This document shows positions 1-7,472 of a DNA stretch of 48,613 bases, in pieces (the stretch's first letter is position 1; each line of letters opens with the position of its first letter). The stretch is from Novosphingobium sp. (lineage in GTDB: Bacteria > Pseudomonadota > Alphaproteobacteria > Sphingomonadales > Sphingomonadaceae). Made by a program: the position numbers and the translations under genes. Below the pieces are notes generated by a model. It was given only the letters and a program-made list of their open reading frames with translations. It did not search any database and had not been told where the DNA came from. The stretch covers positions 1 to 48,613 of the forward strand of contig NZ_JANXWG010000010.1 of NCBI RefSeq assembly GCF_025351285.1, read 5' to 3'.

Positions 1-147
1 AACCCGTTCGTGGCGGCGTCAAAGGGCTTTATCGATGAGGTGATCTATCCGCATTCGACCCGGCGGCGGATTGCGCTGGGGTTGCGGAAATTGCGCAACA
101 AGGCGTTGGAAAATCCGTGGAAGAAGCATGATAACATTCCGCTGTGA
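1..147 (+). CDS. Acyl-CoA carboxylase carboxyltransferase (beta) subunit, 3' end only
   Basis: The window opens inside this gene; 48 residues and a TGA stop remain. The tail reads through an IDEVIYP-x-x-TRRR stretch and ends in KKHDNIPL. That is the standard C-terminus of propionyl/methylcrotonyl-type carboxyltransferase beta subunits (PccB-like), where the last residues are usually K-K-H-G-N-I-P-L. The enzyme transfers the carboxyl group from biotin to propionyl-CoA or a related acyl-CoA in the cytoplasm. Which acyl-CoA is used cannot be told from this fragment. The identification rests on the C-terminal signature only. Confidence 0.8.
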   Translation, partial: NPFVAASKGFIDEVIYPHSTRRRIALGLRKLRNKALENPWKKHDNIPL

Positions 148-156
148 GGCATTGAC

Positions 157-672
157 GTGAACTGGTTCTTTGAACTCGATCGCCCAGTCTTTAAGGTTTA
201 TCCGGCGACCGAAAGGTCAATTTCCGGCCGCGCCGTCAACTGGAGGTCAATGGATGCTTGGCGAGGGCCCCTTGACTCCGTCGTGAGTAAAGCGAGCGGA
301 GCATTCGGAATTTATTCCGTCGAAACTGCGAAGGGAATACTTTCAAATATGCTGGAGAAAGGCGAGGCTTTGCTGCAAGCTATTACGGACGAATCAGATT
401 TCGCCTGGGTGACGTATTGGCACGATCCTGCGAAATCAAATGAAAGTGTATGCAATTTTTGTCTAGGAATGCGGGAAGATAATTTCAGAAAATTGCATGA
501 GAGTTTCCAATTCGCAGTGCAATCAATGTTAAAGGTGGAATTGAGAGGAAGTGGCGGATTTTCTGTTTCAGAGGGAAATCCATATTCTACTCAGCCAACC
601 ATGTCCGGATTTGAGGCAGGATATCCAGTTTTAATTCATGATTTTTCGGTTCATTTGGCTTCGAGATACTGA
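157..672 (+). CDS. Hypothetical protein, AT-rich orphan
   Basis: A 171-residue protein with no family I recognise. It begins with GTG nine bases after the carboxylase stop; a GAGG four nucleotides into the gap may serve as ribosome binding site. ATG at codon 32 is a fallback start. There is no signal peptide or membrane segment. Cys-x-x-Cys occurs once, near residue 100. Base composition is clearly lower in GC than the flanking genes, with many AAA, AAT, ATT and TTT codons, which suggests recent acquisition. The gene stands alone with no mobile-element remains beside it. Function unknown. Confidence 0.55.
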   Translation: MNWFFELDRPVFKVYPATERSISGRAVNWRSMDAWRGPLDSVVSKASGAFGIYSVETAKGILSNMLEKGEALLQAITDESDFAWVTYWHDPAKSNESVCNFCLGMREDNFRKLHESFQFAVQSMLKVELRGSGGFSVSEGNPYSTQPTMSGFEAGYPVLIHDFSVHLASRY

Positions 673-783
673 TTTCGGATTGAATTTTAGAGCGGTACGA
701 TCGTTTTTGCGGGCACTGAGCGGGCGGAAGCGGATCGGAAATGGTGGAATGACCGGTTCTGCCTTGCAACCCGTCGGTGTGTA

Positions 784-804
784 CCTTATCATGTCCTTAT
801 CATG
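784..804 (+). promoter_or_regulatory. 10-bp direct repeat overlapping the start of the RHH gene
   Basis: CCTTATCATG occurs at 784-793 and again at 795-804; the second copy contains the ATG start of the downstream ribbon-helix-helix gene. No Shine-Dalgarno sequence precedes that ATG. Short tandem direct repeats are typical operators for ribbon-helix-helix repressors, so autoregulation is inferred. The two copies could also be chance. Confidence 0.35.
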
Positions 805-1116
805 GCAAGCACCCCCCAGTCCGAACGCGTGACGTTCCTCACCAGCCGCCAGCAAAAGGCCGCGCTCGATGCCTTTGCCGCCAGCCGCGGCGAATCCGTG
901 GGCAACGTGGTCCGCGAAGCAACCGCGCGCTACATGGCGCAATCTGAAACTACGGCTGAGGATAGCGCCGAGGAAGCGGAACTGGCCGCCATCGTCGCGC
1001 ATCTGGTCGAAGCGCTGCCCGCGATGCAGGCCAGCCTCGATCGCTCGATCAAGACGATTGCCGAAACGAACGACGAGGTTGACCGGATGCTGCGCGAGGC
1101 GGGAATTCGCAAATGA
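802..1116 (+). CDS. Ribbon-helix-helix (CopG/Arc-like) protein
   Basis: A 104-residue protein. Residues 9-14 (RVTFLT) fit the beta strand of a ribbon-helix-helix DNA-binding domain. They are followed by helix A (about 15-30) and helix B (about 31-45, ending VVREATARYM). The C-terminal half is acidic and helical and may carry a partner-binding coiled coil. The stop overlaps the next start by ATGA, so the two are translationally coupled, as in many antitoxin-toxin or regulator-partner pairs. The partner does not resemble a known toxin, so a toxin-antitoxin label is not justified. The 10-bp repeat over its start suggests self-repression. Confidence 0.65.
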   Translation: MASTPQSERVTFLTSRQQKAALDAFAASRGESVGNVVREATARYMAQSETTAEDSAEEAELAAIVAHLVEALPAMQASLDRSIKTIAETNDEVDRMLREAGIRK

Positions 1117-1334
1117 GCACCCTGAGCGATGCCCTCAAGGGCGTGCAGCGCCTGCTGATCATGCAGGAAAAAATTGCGGCACTCGATGGCGCAATTCAGA
1201 CGCTTTCCGCCAACCACAGGCAAGTGGTCGGCGAAGTCGTGGGCATCGACAAGCGCCTCATTCGGATCGAAACGCTGGTCGAGGTCGCCACCGCGCGCGG
1301 CGCACCTCCGTCACCACCCCGGCTTGAAGGCTAA
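1113..1334 (+). CDS. Small coiled-coil protein coupled to the RHH gene
   Basis: A 73-residue protein overlapping the upstream gene by four bases. It is predicted almost wholly helical with heptad-like spacing of hydrophobics from residue 5 to about 60, ending in a Pro-rich tail. There are no catalytic motifs, signal peptide or membrane segment. It probably oligomerises or binds the helical tail of the upstream RHH protein; this is inference from gene order. Its TAA stop at 1332-1334 interlocks with the TAG stop of the convergent molybdo-enzyme gene at 1331-1333. Confidence 0.55.
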   Translation: MSTLSDALKGVQRLLIMQEKIAALDGAIQTLSANHRQVVGEVVGIDKRLIRIETLVEVATARGAPPSPPRLEG

Positions 1335-2086
1335 ATCCCCGCGTACCACTGGTACCCGGCACCATCTTCCCAATACCCGCCCTTGCCGCCGTGGATGCCA
1401 TCGAGGCTCGCCACCGCTTCCACGCGCATCACGTACTTGGCTTGTTTATAGCCCAGTGCCCGTTCCACGCGCAGCCGCAGCGGTGCGCCGTGGCCGACCG
1501 ACAGTGCTTCACCGTTGAGCGTGTGCGCCAGGATTGTCTGCGGATGGAACGCGTCGACCAGGTCGATGCTCTCGTAATAGGGAACGCCGCTGGTCGTATC
1601 GGCGCAATGGAACACCACGTAGCGCGCGTTCGAGGACAATTGCGCGGTTTTGAGCAGCAGTCCCAGCGGCACCCCGGTCCATTCGCCGATCGCGCTCCAG
1701 CCTTCAACACAATCGTGCCGCGTGGTCTGGCGGCGCTGCGGCGCGCTGCGCATCTGTGCGAGGCTCAGCGTCATCGGGTTGGTGACCATGCCGTCGACCT
1801 TGAGCTTCCAGTCGGCGAATTGCCCGGTCATCAGTGCCTGGTATTCGGCCGAGGTGGGCATCACGTTGCCATTGGTGCGGAACACCGGCGAACGGTCCGA
1901 TGCGGCGAATTCGGGCGCCAGCGCGTTGCGATCGGCGATCAGCCGCTGCGTGGTCATCGTCGCTTTTTCACCGAGGCCGATCGTGCGGCGGACGGTGGGC
2001 GACTGGACGATCTTGTCGCAGCCCGCCAGCAGCAGCGACGAAGCTCCGACACCAACCAGCGCGGCGCGGCGTGAAATCAGGCTCAC
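1331..2086 (-). CDS. YedY/sulfite-oxidase-type molybdopterin oxidoreductase, Tat-exported
   Basis: A 251-residue periplasmic molybdo-enzyme. The N-terminus has a twin-arginine (SRRAALVG) and a lipobox-like LLAGC, so Tat export with possible lipidation is likely. The oxidoreductase molybdopterin domain covers about residues 80-220. It includes HDCVEGWS, whose Cys is the expected Mo ligand, and VFHCADTTSGVPYYESIDL. The start is GTG at 2086, overlapping the cytochrome b stop by GTGA, so the two genes form one coupled unit with electron flow between periplasmic enzyme and membrane cytochrome. E. coli YedY (MsrP) pairs with a different heme protein (YedZ). The substrate is unknown; protein methionine sulfoxide repair is possible but unproven. 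Confidence 0.85.
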   Translation of the reverse strand: MSLISRRAALVGVGASSLLLAGCDKIVQSPTVRRTIGLGEKATMTTQRLIADRNALAPEFAASDRSPVFRTNGNVMPTSAEYQALMTGQFADWKLKVDGMVTNPMTLSLAQMRSAPQRRQTTRHDCVEGWSAIGEWTGVPLGLLLKTAQLSSNARYVVFHCADTTSGVPYYESIDLVDAFHPQTILAHTLNGEALSVGHGAPLRLRVERALGYKQAKYVMRVEAVASLDGIHGGKGGYWEDGAGYQWYAGI

Positions 2087-2955
2087 TTGCGCGCTCCCTT
2101 AAGCTTGGGTTGTGGCAGGCGATACCAGCCGGTGATGATCGAGCGGATTTCGTTGAACGGCCCGGCCGCCACAACAGCCGCGAGGTGGACAAAGATGAAG
2201 CCGGCAAACCCGGTTGCCAGGATGAAGTGGATCGAGCGCGCGGTCTGCCGTCCGCCGAACAGCGTCAGCAGCCACGGCCACGCTGCGTCCATGTAGGGCG
2301 ACATCGTCAGGCCCGTCAGCACGATGCCGGGCAGCAGCACGAACAGCACCACGCAATAGGCCAGTTTCTGCAACACGTTGTAATGCCGCGCGGCCTCGCC
2401 GGTGGGAAAGCGCAGCAGCGCGTGCTCCTTAGTGTCGTGAAGCAAGTGGCCGGGCGCGAGCTCCTTGGCCTTGGGCACAATGTCGCGCCACAAATGCTTC
2501 GTCACCAGCGCCCACAATGCGAACAGCAGCCCCGGCACCACCAGCACCCAGGCGAAAAAGAAGTGCCACAGCCGCGCATCGGCCAGGCTGTACGTCGTCG
2601 GGATCGTCAGGATCGGCGGGAACGGCATCGCGACGCCGCCGGCAAAACCCAGAAAGCCGGTGGTGTTGAACTCCACTCCGAACAGCCGTGTGAAACCGCG
2701 CGTGCCGATGTGTCCGATCCACAGCCACTGGTAATCGGGGTTGGCGCCGAACTTGCCCCAATAGAGGTGCGGGTGCGCGTTGAAGATCATCATCCCGCTC
2801 ATCAGCATGATGAAAATCGTGATCGCATTGGTCCAGTGCCACAGCCGAACGGGCAGCTTGGTGCGATAAATCAGGGTTTCGGCAGGCGGGGGCGGCATTG
2901 CGGACTGCGCCACGGTGGGTAAGGGCTCTCGGAATACAGGCGCGGCTTCGGTCAT
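2083..2955 (-). CDS. Cytochrome b/b6-type membrane electron carrier for the molybdo-enzyme
   Basis: A 290-residue integral membrane protein with four to five hydrophobic helices. They start after RLWHWTNAITIFIMLMSG and continue through the WHFFFAWVLVVPGLLF, YCVVLFVLLPGIVLTGL and FILATGFAGFIFVHLAAV segments. Histidines in the first (LWHW), second (RLWHF) and last (SIHF, VHLAA) helices fit bis-histidine heme b ligation, as in Ni-hydrogenase/thiosulfate-reductase cytochrome b subunits. ATG at 2955 is preceded by GAGGGGG. It overlaps the molybdo-enzyme gene by four bases and is presumably its quinone-linked redox partner. Confidence 0.8.
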   Translation of the reverse strand: MTEAAPVFREPLPTVAQSAMPPPPAETLIYRTKLPVRLWHWTNAITIFIMLMSGMMIFNAHPHLYWGKFGANPDYQWLWIGHIGTRGFTRLFGVEFNTTGFLGFAGGVAMPFPPILTIPTTYSLADARLWHFFFAWVLVVPGLLFALWALVTKHLWRDIVPKAKELAPGHLLHDTKEHALLRFPTGEAARHYNVLQKLAYCVVLFVLLPGIVLTGLTMSPYMDAAWPWLLTLFGGRQTARSIHFILATGFAGFIFVHLAAVVAAGPFNEIRSIITGWYRLPQPKLKGARK

Positions 2956-3069
2956 TCGGCGAGTCCCCCTCGGATGCGCAGGAGCATGACACGAACAATC
3001 GCCGCGGCAAGCCCTCCCGGCTGGCGATACGCTGCCGGTGTGTCAGTGGTTACAGGGGCGCGAAAAAAA

Positions 3070-4053
3070 TCATGAGACGGCGCGCTGGATCATCCAGAAC
3101 GCGGCGATCGAGCCGATCGCATAAGCCGCCACCCGCCGCACCGCGCCCGCGTGCGCTGCGGTCACCCGCGCCACCAGCCACAACGCGGCAAACCCCGCCG
3201 CCACGATCACCAGTTGCCCCGCCTCCACCCCCACGTTGAACGCGAACAGGGCAGGGACCACCTCGCCCTGCGGCAGCCCGATTTCGGCCAGCGCGGCGGC
3301 GAAGCCCAGCCCGTGGAGCAGCCCGAACGCGAACGCCACCGCCCACGGCACCCGCGCGGTGAAGCGAGGGCGCGCAGGATCGTCTTTCACGATCTCGACC
3401 GCCAGGAACACGATCGACAGCGCGATGCAGATCTCCACCGGCCGCCGCGCCACCACGAACAGACCCAGCGTGGTCGCCGCCAAAGTCAGCGAATGCGCGA
3501 GCGTGAATGCGGTGACGGTCTTGGCCACCGACCAGCCGCGCCGGATCAGCAGCACGAGGCTGAGCACGAACAGCAGGTGATCGTACCCGGTGAGGATATG
3601 CGTGACGCCAAGCGTCAGATAGGTGCGCAACACTTCGGCCCGGTCGGGGACAGTCGACAGCGTGGTGAAGGGTCGGGCAGGGGTCAACCGTGCGGCTTCG
3701 ACCGGAGTCCCGCGCGCCGCGACGCGCAGCAGCGCATCGGTGAAGCCGTGCTCCATGCCCGCAAGGCCGATCGTCGCACCCTCCAGTGATTTTGCGCAGT
3801 GCGCGGTGCCGGTCTCGACCAGCGATCCGCCGACCAGCCGCGGCGGTTGCCAATCGAGCTTGCAGAACGCGGGCAATTGCGGCCGCGCGCGCACCGCAAG
3901 GCCGCCCAGGATCGGCGCCTTCCACACCATGGCCCAAGTGCCGGGCGCGCCTTCGGTCAGTTCGAGGAACCCCGGGCGCAAATCATCGGCGCGTGCCGGA
4001 CTAGCTATCGCCAGCCACGTCAGCAAAGCCAGCACAAGCGCGCGCCAGGTCAT
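3070..4053 (-). CDS. HupE/UreJ-like membrane protein
   Basis: A 327-residue protein with a cleavable signal peptide (residues 1-22, ending SPARA). An extracytoplasmic beta-rich region follows (about 23-145), then a six-helix membrane domain (about 148-327). Conserved histidines of the HupE/UreJ_2 family are visible in GVTHILTGYDHLLFVL, FTLAHSLTLA and FGLLHGLGFA. HupE and UreJ relatives are nickel or cobalt permeases, so a divalent metal is the likely substrate, though which metal is unknown. It is last in a three-gene unit and overlaps the prolyl isomerase by ATGA. No urease or hydrogenase genes lie nearby, so the metal probably serves the DUF3604 protein or another envelope enzyme. Confidence 0.8.
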   Translation of the reverse strand: MTWRALVLALLTWLAIASPARADDLRPGFLELTEGAPGTWAMVWKAPILGGLAVRARPQLPAFCKLDWQPPRLVGGSLVETGTAHCAKSLEGATIGLAGMEHGFTDALLRVAARGTPVEAARLTPARPFTTLSTVPDRAEVLRTYLTLGVTHILTGYDHLLFVLSLVLLIRRGWSVAKTVTAFTLAHSLTLAATTLGLFVVARRPVEICIALSIVFLAVEIVKDDPARPRFTARVPWAVAFAFGLLHGLGFAAALAEIGLPQGEVVPALFAFNVGVEAGQLVIVAAGFAALWLVARVTAAHAGAVRRVAAYAIGSIAAFWMIQRAVS

Positions 4054-4883
4054 TTGGGCCGCGCGATCTCGACCTGGTAGCCGGCCAGCATCTTGGCATA
4101 TGCCGCATCTTCCGCACGCGCGATCATCCCGGCGCGCCAGTCATTCTCGACCCGCTGGCGCACCGTGGCGAGTGTGGGCTTGGCGGGCACGGTGCGAGAA
4201 ACAACCCGCACTACGTGAAGGCCCAGCCCGGACCCGATCGGCCCGGTCCAGCGGCCTTGCGGCGGATCGCGCAGCGCGGCGGCGAATTCATCGCCCAATT
4301 GCGCCGAAACGTCGCTGGTGCTCGCGCGATCGAAATGGAGTGGCAGCGCCACCATCTGTCCGACGCTAGCGGGCGCCGCACCTGCGTTCAACCGCTCGAC
4401 CGCCCCGGCAGCAGCCGCGCGTGTGGCCGGGGAATCCGGCCCAAGCCAGACCTGATCGAAGCTGGTCACCACATCGGTGGCATAATGGGCCGGATCGCGA
4501 TCGAGCATGGCCTGCAAATCCACGTCGCTGGCCTGTTTTGTCTCGGCTTCCGAAGTGGCCAAAGCCTGCATCTTGCCGCGCATCCGGCGGATCACGATCT
4601 CGTCGTCGCGATCGAGGCCGAGCCGCTGCGCCTCGCGGTAATAGACCTGGTCCTTGACCGTGTCGGCGATCAGTCCTTGCAGTTCCTGCGGGCTGGGCGC
4701 GCGGTGATAGGTCTCGACATAGCGTTCCACCAGCCGCGTCAGCGCGCCTTCGTTGAGCACGATCCGCCGCTCACCCGCATCGGGCGGCAGGTTCGAGAAC
4801 ACCGCGAAGATCACCGCCCCCGCGATCAGGAAATGCACCAGCGGCTCGCGCAATACCGTGCGCAATCGGTCCCGCATTGTCAC
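4050..4883 (-). CDS. Membrane-anchored PpiC-type peptidyl-prolyl isomerase
   Basis: A 277-residue protein with one N-terminal membrane anchor (about residues 16-33, HFLIAGAVIFAVFSNL). A helical SurA/PrsA-like chaperone region (about 40-130) and a degenerate parvulin domain (about 135-245, ending GPIGSGLGLHVVRVV) follow. It probably faces the periplasm and assists folding of exported partners. The start shown is GTG; an in-frame ATG two codons later (4877) is equally possible. It sits 15 bases after the DUF3604 gene and overlaps the HupE/UreJ-like gene by four bases, so a shared task for the three products is likely. Confidence 0.75.
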   Translation of the reverse strand: MTMRDRLRTVLREPLVHFLIAGAVIFAVFSNLPPDAGERRIVLNEGALTRLVERYVETYHRAPSPQELQGLIADTVKDQVYYREAQRLGLDRDDEIVIRRMRGKMQALATSEAETKQASDVDLQAMLDRDPAHYATDVVTSFDQVWLGPDSPATRAAAAGAVERLNAGAAPASVGQMVALPLHFDRASTSDVSAQLGDEFAAALRDPPQGRWTGPIGSGLGLHVVRVVSRTVPAKPTLATVRQRVENDWRAGMIARAEDAAYAKMLAGYQVEIARPK

Positions 4884-4898
4884 CCGCTACGCCCCAGT

Positions 4899-6803
4899 TC
4901 AGCCGGCAGGCGCATACCAGATCGACGAGGTATAAGCGCGCTCCTGTCCCTTGGCCTTCACGTCGGCGGGCAGCTTGATGTGGTACTTCACCGCATCGAA
5001 CGCCGGCCACATCGGGGTGGGGATTTCCATCACGCGCACATAGTAGAACGCGCGCAGTTTGGGATCGAATTCGGGATCGGTCCACACCGCTGACAAGCTC
5101 GGCGCGCCGATCGTGTTGGTGTAGCGCGCGTTGGCCAGATCGACCGTATCACCCACCGCCGGAACTTTCCCGCTGGCGGCCTTGCGCTTGTCCATGTCGG
5201 ACCACACCACGTCGAACACCTTTTCGTGCGTGGCGCCGGCCTTGTCGATCCAGCCCTTGATGATCTGCACGCGATCGAGGTTGGCGCCCTTGGGGTCCTT
5301 GAGTGCCGAGACGATGAAGCTGGGCTTCGCGTCGGGCTTAGCGGCCAAAGTTCCGCCCATCGGCACCCCGCGCTTGTAGCCGGCATGGACCCAATCGCCC
5401 TTGAGATCGCCCGCATTGAAGTCCCACCCACCGAAGAACCGCACGGTCATGCGCGGGCCGGTGGTGGCATAGACTTCCTTGCGCATCATCGCGTCGAAGA
5501 TCGCCCCGCGCGTGTTGGCACGCGCCCACACCGCCGCATAGCCCGAGGCCAGCGACTGCCAGTTCATCCGCACTTTATCGAGGCCTGGAATGAACGAATC
5601 GCTGGCGCGGTGCGCGCTCGGCTCCACGCCCGGATGCTTGCCGAAGAAGTTGTTCTCGTCGGCGGTCGACAGCGAGGTGTGCGCATCGGTCGATCCGATC
5701 ACGCCGTACTTGTAGGGGTTGACCCCGGTGCGCTGCTCGATCGCCAGCCCGCGCTTCAACGCCTCGCGCACATAGCTGCCGGCGTAATCACCCGGCTTGG
5801 TCGGCTGGTTGTTGAGCAGGTTGTTCTGGTCCCAGCCCAGCGTGCCATAGCCTGCGAATTCATCGTTGGGAGACAGGAACGGGTGCGCCTCGCTGTCGCC
5901 CTTGATCTGGGTGATTTCGACGATCGGTTCGTGGCTGGCGCGGCGGCGCGCGTAGCTTGCGCTCATCGGCCCGCCACCGGGTTCGACCAGTTGCCACATC
6001 AGCCCGTTCGACAAGTTGCCGTTGTGCGGGATCGACAGCACGTGGCCGCCGGTGGCCTTTTCATAGCCTTCCATGAAGTCCCACAGCGCTTCGGGGGTGG
6101 TGTGGCCGCTGTCATCCAGCGGCAGCACGGTCTTGATCTTGTCGATCGCGTCGCGGAAGATCACGTTGCGGTGCAAGTTGTTGCCGCCTTGCATCAGCGT
6201 GTATTCGAAGCCGTGGAACGCCGTGAACTTGCCGGGTTCGTAATAGCGTTCGACCATGTCGGCGCTGGCGTTCCAGATCGACCGCGTGCGCTTTTCCGAG
6301 GATTTGGGATCGTTCATCGCGCCGAACGATTCGCCGCGCCCCTTGGCGGCCAGGATCTCGGCGGTGGCTTGCAGCGAATCCTTGGTCGATCCGTGGAACA
6401 GGTCGTGCCAGCGCAGCAGCCTGGGATCGCGGATCAACAAGCGGGGAGCATCATACAACGCCTGCGTGGAACCGAGCCCGGTCGAGTGATCCGAAATGAC
6501 CAGGAAATCGAGCGGCCGATCGAGCTGCGCCTTGAGCCCGGTGGATGATGTCACTTCATCGCCGCGCGCGAAGCGCAATGCGGCTTCTGGCGGGAGCCGG
6601 TTGCCGAAACCGAAGGCGTCGACCGAATTCGAGGTGTGGAGGTGCGTATCGCCCCAGAACACGCGTTCGGGCACGTCGGTCAGCGGCACCTTGCTGTCGT
6701 CCTTGGGCGCCACGCTGCGGCCCGGCAGCAAGTTGCACCCGGCCAGGACAAGCGAAACCGCGCACAGCGCAGCGCCAGCGAACAGGAACCGTGTCGTCTT
6801 CAT
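4899..6803 (-). CDS. DUF3604 family PHP-like lipoprotein
   Basis: A 634-residue exported protein. ATG at 6803 is chosen because GGAGGGG precedes it and it opens a lipoprotein signal (VLAGC, Cys23); an upstream start at 6848 would bury that signal. Residues 51-56 (GDTHLH) carry the H-x-H of PHP phosphoesterases and FLVISDHS supplies another metal-ligand pair. HGFEY and a late STDAHTS motif complete a DUF3604 pattern over nearly the whole length. The fold implies metal-dependent hydrolysis of a phosphoester or similar bond in the periplasm; the substrate is unknown. It leads a unit with a periplasmic isomerase and a metal permease, which fits folding and metallation of this enzyme. Confidence 0.85.
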   Translation of the reverse strand: MKTTRFLFAGAALCAVSLVLAGCNLLPGRSVAPKDDSKVPLTDVPERVFWGDTHLHTSNSVDAFGFGNRLPPEAALRFARGDEVTSSTGLKAQLDRPLDFLVISDHSTGLGSTQALYDAPRLLIRDPRLLRWHDLFHGSTKDSLQATAEILAAKGRGESFGAMNDPKSSEKRTRSIWNASADMVERYYEPGKFTAFHGFEYTLMQGGNNLHRNVIFRDAIDKIKTVLPLDDSGHTTPEALWDFMEGYEKATGGHVLSIPHNGNLSNGLMWQLVEPGGGPMSASYARRRASHEPIVEITQIKGDSEAHPFLSPNDEFAGYGTLGWDQNNLLNNQPTKPGDYAGSYVREALKRGLAIEQRTGVNPYKYGVIGSTDAHTSLSTADENNFFGKHPGVEPSAHRASDSFIPGLDKVRMNWQSLASGYAAVWARANTRGAIFDAMMRKEVYATTGPRMTVRFFGGWDFNAGDLKGDWVHAGYKRGVPMGGTLAAKPDAKPSFIVSALKDPKGANLDRVQIIKGWIDKAGATHEKVFDVVWSDMDKRKAASGKVPAVGDTVDLANARYTNTIGAPSLSAVWTDPEFDPKLRAFYYVRVMEIPTPMWPAFDAVKYHIKLPADVKAKGQERAYTSSIWYAPAG

Positions 6804-6880
6804 GGCCTTTGCACCCCTCCAGGCGTCGTTATTCAAAACATCTTGCACGCACGGTGTCGTAATGACCAGCCCTTCAAACC

Positions 6881-7462
6881 TTACAACTCGTCCAGCTTCA
6901 TCGCGAAGATCGGACGGTGCGGTTCGTGTGCGGCCATGCGCGTCAGCAGCATGTCGAGATCGTGCTCTGCGATCAGGATACCCGCGTGCGCGGCGCGGAT
7001 AAAGCCGGTCTGGATCATCTTGCGGTTGAATTCGAGCAGCCCGTCATAGAACCCGAAGGCATTGAGCACGCCCACCGGCTTGGCATGATACCCCAGTTGC
7101 GCCCAGCTTACCGCTTCCCACAACTCGTCCATCGTGCCCACCCCGCCGGGCAGCGTCAGGAACCCGTCGGACAGCTCGGTGAACGCGGCCTTGCGCTCGT
7201 GCATGCCCTTCACCACGTGCAGTTCGGTGCAATCGTGGTTGGCGACTTCGCCCGAAACCAGCGCTTCGGGGATCACCCCGATCACTTCGCCGCCCGCAGC
7301 CAGCGCGCCGCTCGCCACCGCGCCCATCAGGCCCAGCTTGCCGCCGCCATAGACCACGCCAATCCCGCGTTCGGCCAAAGTGCGGCCGACTTCGCGGGCG
7401 AGCCCGACATAGCGCGGATCTTCGGGGCTGGCCGAACCGCAATAGACTGCCAAGCGCTTCAT
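6881..7462 (-). CDS. LOG-family (TIGR00730) nucleotide 5'-monophosphate phosphoribohydrolase
   Basis: A 193-residue Rossmann-fold protein. The signature PGGVGTMDELWE (near residue 100) is the P-G-G-x-G-T-x-x-E nucleotide-binding motif of LONELY GUY proteins. These release free bases, including cytokinins, from their 5'-monophosphates. An upstream HERKAAF adds the usual catalytic Arg, and the length is normal. AAGGAA precedes the ATG. It starts 10 bases after crtI stops on the same strand and so probably shares the carotenoid transcript; no metabolic link is evident. Confidence 0.88.
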   Translation of the reverse strand: MKRLAVYCGSASPEDPRYVGLAREVGRTLAERGIGVVYGGGKLGLMGAVASGALAAGGEVIGVIPEALVSGEVANHDCTELHVVKGMHERKAAFTELSDGFLTLPGGVGTMDELWEAVSWAQLGYHAKPVGVLNAFGFYDGLLEFNRKMIQTGFIRAAHAGILIAEHDLDMLLTRMAAHEPHRPIFAMKLDEL

Positions 7463-7472
7463 CAGATTTCCT

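Noticed and set aside
784..1334. Toxin-antitoxin assignment for the RHH/coiled-coil pair
   Set aside because: The second protein has no toxin fold or catalytic residue, so only gene architecture supports it.
1391..2074. Long plus-strand open frame across the molybdo-enzyme gene
   Set aside because: Antisense shadow caused by high GC at third codon positions; it is rich in Arg, His and Gln with no motif, while the minus strand encodes a clear family.
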